A stretch of DNA of 64,000 nucleotides from PGYR01 sp048267165. Lineage in GTDB: Bacteria; Bacteroidota; Ignavibacteria; Kapaibacteriales; UBA2268. Under the pieces are notes generated by a model. That model searched no databases. It was not told the origin of the DNA and saw nothing but the letters and a program-made list of their open reading frames with translations. The number at the start of each line of letters is the position of its first letter. Position 1 is the first letter of the stretch. A program made the position numbers and the translations under genes. This document shows positions 53,545 to 59,963 of this stretch, piece by piece. The stretch lies in NCBI GenBank assembly GCA_048267165.1, contig JBLWYD010000014.1, forward strand, positions 1-64,000. Direction: 5' to 3'.

Positions 53545-53665
53545 TTACGGTCTTACGCCAGCGAAATAGCAATTCTAGTAAGCGGAAATGATTGGCGAGG
53601 GAAGAAAAAAGATTTAATAGTTAATTACATCAATAAATAAATTATATAATTAAGTAATTCATTGA

Positions 53666-53688
53666 TAATACTTTGAGATAAAGTATTA
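53666..53688. other. Perfect AT-rich hairpin upstream of lipoprotein gene
   Basis: TAATACTTT (53666-53674) and AAAGTATTA (53680-53688) form a 9-bp perfect inverted repeat with loop GAGAT, 44 bp before the ATG at 53733. It could be an operator or leader structure. Confidence 0.45.
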
Positions 53689-53732
53689 GATTCTTATTTT
53701 AAACAAATTAAAAATATTAGAAAGGAAAAGAA

Positions 53733-54266
53733 ATGAAGAAATACATAATAGCAGTACTTTGGCTAGTAGCAGTATGGGGGTGTAGTGATGACAAAGTAAC
53801 TACTCCCGTGGGCAATGAATTCCCATTAATAGAATCTATAATTATATTAGCTACGCAAGGGGGATTAAACGATACCGTAGGTAATATAGCAAAATATGGA
53901 GAGCTATGCAATAAAGACGATGATGATGATATAATAGCTCCATGGAATTTTAAAGCCAACCAATTTGAAATAGAATTCAGAGTAAAAACTCAGCAAGAAG
54001 TCCGTATCGTATTAGAAACTGCTGAAGGAAGTCAGGAGTTGAAAGATAGCATATTGGTACGTTATAATAGTAAAGTTCTAAATCACGAAAAATATTGGTC
54101 ATCAACTATAAAAACTGTTGTATTGGAACAAGGACAACATACGATCATCATGAAAACAGAGGAATACAATAAAGGTTTTTATTTAATCAAAGTGATTCGT
54201 GAAGATGTGGGAGAGAGATGTTTTCCAATAATCGTAGAAAAGCGAGAAGTAGTAGAAATAGAATAA
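53733..54266 (+). CDS. Hypothetical exported lipoprotein
   Basis: The 177-aa protein has signal YIIAVLWLVAVWGCSDD with a lipobox Cys and an AGGAAA ribosome site. The body has a run of aspartates (NKDDDDDIIAPW) and a beta-rich segment (EFRVKTQQEVRIVLETAEG; QGQHTIIMKTEEYNKGFYLI) that may form a beta-sandwich. I do not recognise a family. It is flanked by the tandem array upstream and by two tRNA genes on the other strand downstream. Confidence 0.72.
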   Translation: MKKYIIAVLWLVAVWGCSDDKVTTPVGNEFPLIESIIILATQGGLNDTVGNIAKYGELCNKDDDDDIIAPWNFKANQFEIEFRVKTQQEVRIVLETAEGSQELKDSILVRYNSKVLNHEKYWSSTIKTVVLEQGQHTIIMKTEEYNKGFYLIKVIREDVGERCFPIIVEKREVVEIE

Positions 54267-54390
54267 TACTAGTAGGTAAAGCCTCAACTAAGGAGCAATT
54301 AGGGTCGACTAGTGGGCGACTCTTTGGCTCCGCACAGCGACCGCCTTTAATGAGTGGGCGAAGAGAGTTAAGAAACAAACGAGCATAAAA

Positions 54391-54425
54391 AAAGAGTGAC
54401 TGGAAATTCCAATCACTCTTTTCTT
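54391..54425. terminator. Bidirectional intrinsic terminator (lipoprotein gene / tRNA-Leu)
   Basis: AAAGAGTGA (54391-54399) pairs with TCACTCTTT (54413-54421), extended inward by TGG/CCA with one mismatch. Plus strand ends TTTTCTTT; the minus strand gives seven T, which is the stronger tract and probably serves the tRNA-Leu transcript. Confidence 0.85.
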
Positions 54426-54429
54426 TTGG

Positions 54430-54513
54430 TACAGGAGGGGGGACTTGAACCCCCACGTCATTGCTAACACTGGATTTTGAATCCAGCGCGTCTACCAGTT
54501 CCGCCACTCCTGC
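54430..54513 (-). tRNA. tRNA-Leu (anticodon CAA)
   Basis: On the minus strand the acceptor GCAGGAG pairs with CTCCTGT (G-U at 1:72). The anticodon stem is CTGGA/TCCAG with loop TTCAAAA (anticodon CAA, reading UUG). A long variable arm is present, as expected for leucine, and the T arm is GGGGG-TTCAAGT-CCCCC. Discriminator A is followed by an encoded CCA (54427-54429). Confidence 0.95.
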
Positions 54514-54522
54514 CTGTTAGAC

Positions 54523-54554
54523 AAAAAAAGCAAAAACCGAAATAGCTTTTGCTT
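54523..54554 (-). terminator. Intrinsic terminator after tRNA-Val (minus strand)
   Basis: On the minus strand AAGCAAAA and TTTTGCTT (plus 54528-54535 and 54547-54554) form an 8-bp stem, followed by a seven-T tract (A-run 54523-54529). It separates tRNA-Val from tRNA-Leu. Confidence 0.75.
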
Positions 54555-54574
54555 CTTTTTATATCTTAAATGTG

Positions 54575-54649
54575 TGGGCGATGAGAGACTCGAACTCCCG
54601 ACCCTCTGCTTGTAAGGCAGATGCTCTGAACCAACTGAGCTAATCGCCC
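54575..54649 (-). tRNA. tRNA-Val (anticodon TAC)
   Basis: On the minus strand the acceptor GGGCGAT pairs with ATCGCCC. The D arm is GCTCAGTTGGTTCAGAGC, the anticodon stem TCTGC/GCAGA with loop CTTACAA (anticodon TAC), and the T arm CGGGA-GTTCGAGT-CTCTC-like with discriminator A. CCA is not encoded (CAC follows). Confidence 0.94.
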
Positions 54650-54700
54650 CGATTAACGAGTACAAAAATAAGACAATTTTTCTAATCTGCAAACTAAATT

Positions 54701-54937
54701 TTAATTTATTTTCTCTATTCTTCGTACTTCCTTGATTTTACTCAATATAATTTTTTCAATTCCACCACGAAAAGTGTTCATTGCCATCGGATCATGCTTG
54801 AAAATGCCTAATAATCTGAAAACAGCAGTTCTTGTTTCCTCTTCAAAGGCCACAAATTCAAGAAAACCGTCATCTTTTTGTAAGATTTCATTGATTTCTT
54901 TGACTATGATTTCTATTCTTTCTTCGATTGAAGGCAT
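54701..54937 (-). CDS. NifU-like C-terminal domain protein lacking the CxxC
   Basis: The 78-aa protein aligns along its length with the NifU C-terminal Fe-S scaffold domain: an N-terminal helix (RIEIIVKEINEILQKDDGFL), a beta hairpin, and GIFKHDPMAMNTFRGGIE. The family's G-A-C-x-x-C-P-x-S block would place cysteines at residues 46 and 49; these are Phe and Asp, so it cannot bind a cluster in the usual way. It overlaps the mrp stop by 1 bp (TAATG), implying translational coupling. Confidence 0.75.
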   Translation of the reverse strand: MPSIEERIEIIVKEINEILQKDDGFLEFVAFEEETRTAVFRLLGIFKHDPMAMNTFRGGIEKIILSKIKEVRRIEKIN

Positions 54938-56022
54938 TATAAACTAATCTCGACTTCAGGAGTAAGTGATTTTTCATAGTTTATCTTACGAACTTTCGCC
55001 ACTATTTTATCAGTGATAGATAATAGCTCTTTAGATTGTTCTGAATCTTCATCGCGGATAACTTCGGGCATTCCACCATCGTTTCCTTCTCTCATCTGAA
55101 TACTAAGAGGAACTTGACCTAGCAGATCAACGTTCATTTCTTCGCTTATCAATTTACCGCCATCTTTTCCGAATATATAGTATTTCTCATCATGACCAGC
55201 AGGGGAGAACCAGCTCATGTTTTCTATGATACCTATATTCTCTACATTAACTTTATTGAACATAGCTATACTACGGCGAACGTCAGCAAGAGCTATTTCT
55301 TGTGGAGTAGTTACAGTAACTGCACCAGTAAGAGGGATTTTCTGTGTAAGTGTTAATTGAACGTCACCAGTACCGGGAGGTAAATCGAATATTAGGAAAT
55401 CTAGATTACCCCATACTATTTGTTCAAATAGCATAGAAAAGTATCCAGCTAACATTGGACCACGAACTATAGCAGCATCTTCTTGCTTCATCAAAAAACC
55501 CATAGAAGCTATTTGGATTCCATATTTAGTAGATGGACGAGCTTTAACTTTACCGTCAGGCATTTTCACAGATTCCATCTGAGCGTTCTTGAGTCCAAAC
55601 ATTGTTGGTTGACTTGGTCCATATATATCTGCATCTATTATCCCAACTCTTGCACCTCTTTTAGAAAGAGCTGCGGCTATATTCGAAGCAATAGAAGATT
55701 TCCCTACACCACCTTTACCAGATGATACAGCAATCAAATTCTTCACTCCAGGTAAAACTTCTCTATCTTGGGTATTGAAAGGTTGCTCAGTAATTAATAT
55801 TTCAAATTTAACTTTGCTATCTAATTTGCGAAGTTCAGCTATTAATAAATCATTAATTCTATTTACGACCCAATATATAGGTTGTATTAGTTTTAATTTG
55901 ATTTGGACAGTATCTTCACTAATCTCTATTTTGTCTATAGCGTCTAGTTCTGTTAGTGATACACCTAAATCAGGGTCTTGTATATTGCTAATATTATTTA
56001 ATATATCTTTTTCTAATAACAT
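54937..56022 (-). CDS. mrp: Mrp/ApbC/NBP35 family ATP-binding iron-sulfur carrier
   Basis: From the ATG at 56022 the protein is 361 aa; a TTG four codons earlier is in frame. An N-terminal MIP18/DUF59 domain (about 1-80) is followed by a deviant P-loop AVSSGKGGVGKSSIASN (GKGGVGKS about 102-109), DADIYGPSQPTMFG and FDLPPGTGDVQLTL. The region IENMSWFSPAGHDEKYYIFG lacks the CxxC of E. coli ApbC, as in many Bacteroidota homologues. It probably handles Fe-S clusters, together with the NifU-like protein encoded next. Confidence 0.9.
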   Translation of the reverse strand: MLLEKDILNNISNIQDPDLGVSLTELDAIDKIEISEDTVQIKLKLIQPIYWVVNRINDLLIAELRKLDSKVKFEILITEQPFNTQDREVLPGVKNLIAVSSGKGGVGKSSIASNIAAALSKRGARVGIIDADIYGPSQPTMFGLKNAQMESVKMPDGKVKARPSTKYGIQIASMGFLMKQEDAAIVRGPMLAGYFSMLFEQIVWGNLDFLIFDLPPGTGDVQLTLTQKIPLTGAVTVTTPQEIALADVRRSIAMFNKVNVENIGIIENMSWFSPAGHDEKYYIFGKDGGKLISEEMNVDLLGQVPLSIQMREGNDGGMPEVIRDEDSEQSKELLSITDKIVAKVRKINYEKSLTPEVEISL

Positions 56023-56150
56023 TCGAAGTTCCAATACTTTTTTGAAAATAATCTGTTCGTAAAACGAAAATTAACTATTAATCGTGTAAAAATGTAACTA
56101 ATAGATACAGTAGTGTGTCTTTAGTAATAGTTGAGAGGTGTAAAATTAGA

Positions 56151-56182
56151 TTTGCAAATATTTAAAAATGCACTTATCTTTG
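56151..56182 (+). promoter_or_regulatory. Bacteroidota-type promoter (TTTG-N20-TATCTTTG)
   Basis: TTTG at 56151-56154 lies 20 bp before TATCTTTG at 56175-56182, matching both halves of the TTTG / TAnnTTTG consensus. It predicts a transcript start near 56189 and a leader of about 40 nt for the T9SS cargo gene at 56232. Confidence 0.72.
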
Positions 56183-56231
56183 CTTAAGTAAGAATGAATA
56201 TATTTTAAGTTTAACTAAATGAGGTTTTAGA

Positions 56232-58250
56232 ATGAATAAATTATTAACCATACTAATATTTATAGGAATGACAGGGTTAGTCGTTGCTAAGGATATTAAT
56301 CCACCCCAACATAATCCGCAAATTCCTTTTAGTATAGAAGGCAATGAAAAGCCAGCGGAATTTGTTTTACCTTCTTATAGTGGGAAAAACAATTCTACTC
56401 AGGATTTAGAAGGAACACAAATAACTTACTTCCAAAGATTTTGGTGGTCACATTTTGCTGCAACAACTCCTATTTCTTATGATCCAACTACTGATGCAGT
56501 AGGTGTATTAGTATCGGATTTAGTTTTTAATCCAACTTTAGCTGGTTCTAAAGTATTTATGCTTAGAACAACTAATAAAGGTACTAGTTGGGATAGTTTA
56601 AATGTATTTAGAAATCCATTAAAGACAGTATTGTACGGGTCATTAGCATTTAATAACCCTACTAAATCAACTGATGTAAGTGATGTAAGTTATGTTGCTT
56701 CATTCCAAAAAGTATGGAAAGATACAACTTACGACCAAGATGATGGTGCAATATTTGCAGTATATGAAAAAAGTTTTGGTGAGCCTGTCCCTATAGAGGA
56801 ATTATCACCTGTTGTTGGTAACCCTCCTGATACTGAGTATTGGGCAAATGTAAAAATGAATACTAATACTGCTACTAATACTATTTATGGTACAGGTACC
56901 TTATCTAATGCTTCAGATAATGATCGTTATGGTTATTATGGATTTTGGAGATTTGATTATACTAAGGGATTGAATTATAGCTCTACTCCAACTCAGTGGT
57001 GGGCTAACAAATTCAAAGTTGAAGATGAGAAAAGAGTGTCTTCAAATAGTACTATGAATACGATCCATGATGAAGCTGGTACATTATATTCAGTTGTAAA
57101 TAATAATCATTTCGAAAATCAAGAAACAAGATTGATGGGAGTTTCTAAGTCAACTGACAATGGAACTACTTGGAGTGATTTCGAAATTATGCCAGAAGAA
57201 ATTCTTAACAGTCTATTAGATAATCACATAGGTTATACTTCAATTGGAATAAGTTATCCTTTCGGTAACCACGCTCTATTTTCTAGAGGAGTTGGGAAAT
57301 TATCTTACTTAACTAATGTAGTTATTTCTGGTCAAGATGTGGAAGTTTTAAGATTTCTTTGTGAATTAACTTATGATAATGGAATCTTTGGAATTAAAGA
57401 TATAACTAACTTATATTCAGCTGGACCCCCTACAACTAGTAAAGAACCTACAACTCCATTTAATCCTGATGTATATACAATTAGATATAGACTATCAAGT
57501 TATGGAAACAACATACAAACTGCTAAAACAGTAGATGGTGATAAAGTAGTAGCTATGTGGATTGATGCTGACCCAGAGAAATTAATTCCTATGGAGCCAA
57601 CCCCCATATTAGTTAACCAAAGAAATTCTTTGACTGGTGCATTTGAAGATGTAACAATTACTCTAGACACTATCTTGAAATATGATATCTATTCTTCAAT
57701 TTATGATATGAATGACGGTACTTGGTCCGATCCAGTTAATATAAGTGATGATGACAGTGTTGATACTTATTTTAATATGCCTTCTATTATACCTAGTGTA
57801 AAGCGTGTTCCTTTTTTAAGTTATGAAGCAGTTAGAACCAATAGAACTAATGCATTTAACTTTCCTAAACCTATCATCCACATGTTAGTAGATGATGTTT
57901 CTGTTGTTAAATATGTTGAATTAGATGCTACGATCACACAACCTAAAGGCCCTGTAAACTCTGTTAAAGAAGTATTAGACTTTAATGTTGAATTAGGTGA
58001 TGCTTATCCGAACCCAGCAGTTAATGCTAATCAGGTTGGTATTACGTTTACTGTTGATGAATTAGCAGTAGTTACATTAGAATTATTTGATAATATGGGT
58101 AACAAAGTAGAAACTATTTATAATGATAAATCTACTATTGGTTACAAAGCAATCAATGCTAATATTTCAAACTTGACTTCTGGTACTTATTACTATCAAT
58201 TATCTGTAAATGGTGTATCATTTACTAAGAAACTAGTTGTAGTTAAGTAA
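56232..58250 (+). CDS. Secreted protein with T9SS type-A C-terminal sorting domain
   Basis: The 672-aa protein has a signal sequence (LLTILIFIGMTGLVVA) and a large body with a sialidase-like feel (NKGTSWDSLNVF; STDNGTTWSDFEIM, resembling Asp-box repeats). The C-terminal domain of about 85 residues is typical of T9SS cargo: LGDAYPNPAVNANQVGITF, VTLELFDNMGNKVETI and LTSGTYYYQLSVNGVSFTKK. It should be exported across the outer membrane and processed at the C-terminus. It has its own promoter and terminator. Confidence 0.85.
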   Translation: MNKLLTILIFIGMTGLVVAKDINPPQHNPQIPFSIEGNEKPAEFVLPSYSGKNNSTQDLEGTQITYFQRFWWSHFAATTPISYDPTTDAVGVLVSDLVFNPTLAGSKVFMLRTTNKGTSWDSLNVFRNPLKTVLYGSLAFNNPTKSTDVSDVSYVASFQKVWKDTTYDQDDGAIFAVYEKSFGEPVPIEELSPVVGNPPDTEYWANVKMNTNTATNTIYGTGTLSNASDNDRYGYYGFWRFDYTKGLNYSSTPTQWWANKFKVEDEKRVSSNSTMNTIHDEAGTLYSVVNNNHFENQETRLMGVSKSTDNGTTWSDFEIMPEEILNSLLDNHIGYTSIGISYPFGNHALFSRGVGKLSYLTNVVISGQDVEVLRFLCELTYDNGIFGIKDITNLYSAGPPTTSKEPTTPFNPDVYTIRYRLSSYGNNIQTAKTVDGDKVVAMWIDADPEKLIPMEPTPILVNQRNSLTGAFEDVTITLDTILKYDIYSSIYDMNDGTWSDPVNISDDDSVDTYFNMPSIIPSVKRVPFLSYEAVRTNRTNAFNFPKPIIHMLVDDVSVVKYVELDATITQPKGPVNSVKEVLDFNVELGDAYPNPAVNANQVGITFTVDELAVVTLELFDNMGNKVETIYNDKSTIGYKAINANISNLTSGTYYYQLSVNGVSFTKKLVVVK

Positions 58251-58271
58251 TCGTAACAAGAATATAAAATT

Positions 58272-58303
58272 AAAAAAGGGCTGAAATTCAGCCCTTTTTT
58301 TTT
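58272..58303. terminator. Bidirectional terminator between T9SS cargo gene and decarboxylase
   Basis: GGGCTGA (58278-58284) and TCAGCCC (58288-58294) form a perfect 7-bp stem with loop AAT, flanked by six A upstream and nine T downstream. It lies between convergent genes and can serve both. Confidence 0.93.
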
Positions 58304-58326
58304 GTTTAATTTTTAATATTAAGAAT

Positions 58327-59724
58327 TTATCGAATTTGTTTTTCGCATTTGGATTGGAAAATATTCAAAATATTATCTAAATCAGTTGTATTTACATCAG
58401 GGTTAGCCAGTATAAAGCGTATAGAGAGCATTTCATCTATATAACAATAGTTGAACAAGGCTATACCTTCTTTATACATCTCTTCGCGTGCAATTAGATT
58501 AATACTGTTAATTTCTTTTAGAGATGAATCACTTTCAGGTTTGAACCTAAAATTAACATTACAATATGTTGTTGGAGCTAATAACTCAAATGATGAATTT
58601 GATTTTACTTTTTGAGTTAGGTAATCAGCTAGTGATACCATCTTATCTATTCTTCCCTCGTATCCTTTCATACCATAGTATTTAAAAGAAAGCCATAATT
58701 TTAATGAATCAACTCTTCTACCACATTGGATAGACTTTTTACCTAAATCCAAATAATCGTATTCATGTTCATGGAAAAGATAATCAGAGGTTTGTTCGCA
58801 AACAGCTGGTAATAGTTGATTATTGTCTTTTAGAAGTATAACAGAGCAAATTAATGGAATTCCCATTAGTTTGTGTGCATCCCACGAGATAGAATCAGAA
58901 TTTTCTATACCTTTCAATAGATGCTTATGTTTATTACTAAATATAAGTGCACCACCCCAAGCTCCATCTGTATGAAACCAAAGATTGTGTTTCTTAGCAA
59001 TTGCTTGAAGTTCTAATAATGGATCGAATGCTCCAACTTCTGTAGTACCAGCAGTACCACAAACGTAAAATGGCTTCTTACCTTGTACAATAGCATTTCT
59101 AATACTCAATTCTAATTCTGCCGGAATCATTCTATGATTCTCATCTGCTTTTACTTTTATTACATTCTCTTCACCGAATCCAAGAACATTTGCTGCTTTC
59201 TCAAATGAATAATGCGAATGTTCAGACACGAAAAAACATAATTCAGGTAATGAACTTAATCCTTTACTTTTAATTTCAGGGAATAGTGTATTTCTTGCTA
59301 CTAATAATGATATTAAGTTAGCATTGCTACTTCCGGTCAAAAATGTACCATCACCGCTATTATAGCCCATTTTCTTACATAGCATATCAATCATATAGGT
59401 TTCGATGATTGTAGCCGCAGGTGCAGTCTCATAGGTATAAACAGAAGTGTTTCTGAGAGTAGTAACAAACTCAGAGACTAAAGCCGGGTAATTTCTACCA
59501 GCCCAAAGCTGATTGCTAAATAGGGGGTGGGCAGTATCAACGGAACCTGATAAGTATTTATATACCGAATTTAAAAAATCGGTATCGCCATTAGATTCAT
59601 CTTTTATATCTAAATCGAGATGTTTTATCATCTCATCAGGTGATTTATATTCTAGTACTTTTGTTTTCGAAAAATCTTTATTTATCTCTGATTCTATTAA
59701 CTCAAATAGCTTTGATAAGTTCAT
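58327..59724 (-). CDS. Pyridoxal-dependent decarboxylase, group II
   Basis: The 465-aa enzyme has the group II amino-acid decarboxylase plan. TAGTTEVGAFDPL precedes HTDGAWGGALIFS (Asp253) and the PLP lysine Lys285 in SWDAHKLMGIPL. The family includes aromatic-L-amino-acid, glutamate, diaminobutyrate and cysteine sulfinate decarboxylases; I cannot assign the substrate. No transporter or partner gene sits next to it. Its end is served by the bidirectional terminator. Confidence 0.87.
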   Translation of the reverse strand: MNLSKLFELIESEINKDFSKTKVLEYKSPDEMIKHLDLDIKDESNGDTDFLNSVYKYLSGSVDTAHPLFSNQLWAGRNYPALVSEFVTTLRNTSVYTYETAPAATIIETYMIDMLCKKMGYNSGDGTFLTGSSNANLISLLVARNTLFPEIKSKGLSSLPELCFFVSEHSHYSFEKAANVLGFGEENVIKVKADENHRMIPAELELSIRNAIVQGKKPFYVCGTAGTTEVGAFDPLLELQAIAKKHNLWFHTDGAWGGALIFSNKHKHLLKGIENSDSISWDAHKLMGIPLICSVILLKDNNQLLPAVCEQTSDYLFHEHEYDYLDLGKKSIQCGRRVDSLKLWLSFKYYGMKGYEGRIDKMVSLADYLTQKVKSNSSFELLAPTTYCNVNFRFKPESDSSLKEINSINLIAREEMYKEGIALFNYCYIDEMLSIRFILANPDVNTTDLDNILNIFQSKCEKQIR

Positions 59725-59780
59725 ATTATTTTGTGATGTTTTTACAGACTAAAACGTAGTAATGTTCAAAAAATTATAAA

Positions 59781-59809
59781 AAAAAAGCCCCACAAATAAT
59801 TGTGGAGCT
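59781..59809 (-). terminator. Intrinsic terminator of tRNA-Asp (minus strand)
   Basis: On the minus strand AGCTCCACA and TGTGGGGCT (plus 59801-59809 and 59786-59794) form a 9-bp stem with one G-U pair, followed by a T-tract (A-run upstream on the plus strand). It begins 2 bp past the encoded CCA of the tRNA. Confidence 0.85.
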
Positions 59810-59813
59810 TTGG

Positions 59814-59887
59814 CGGGACCGACGAGATTCGAACTCGCGACCTCCAGTGTGACAGACTGGCATTCTAACCAACTGAACTACGATCCC
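59814..59887 (-). tRNA. tRNA-Asp (anticodon GTC)
   Basis: On the minus strand the acceptor GGGATCG pairs with CGGTCCC (one G-U pair). The D arm contains GTTCAGTTGGTTAGAAT, the anticodon stem is CCAGT/ACTGG with loop CTGTCAC (anticodon GTC), and the T arm is CGCGAGTTCGAATCTCG. Discriminator G is followed by an encoded CCA (59811-59813). Confidence 0.95.
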
Positions 59888-59963
59888 TTTTTTCGATTTC
59901 GTAACGAAATCAAGACTCAAACATAACACATAGATTTGAATTAACAAAACATTTTTTAATATT

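Larger units (their letters stand above)
53270..53732. other. 463-bp intergenic region: divergent spacer with tandem array, gap and hairpin
   Basis: No credible gene lies here. Contents in order: an AT-rich promoter-like stretch (53270-53370), the 21-bp tandem array (about 53376 onward), ten N (53535-53544), a further piece with array-like TTACG motifs (53545-53560), and an AT-rich leader with a perfect hairpin (53666-53688) before the lipoprotein at 53733. The two flanking lipoprotein genes point away from each other. Confidence 0.8.

Noticed and set aside
53392..53560. CRISPR array
   Set aside because: The units are directly adjacent with no spacers, the period is 21 bp, and no cas genes are present.
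54187..54692. Two minus-strand open frames of 66 and 106 codons
   Set aside because: They overlap tRNA-Leu and tRNA-Val, which are complete cloverleaves.
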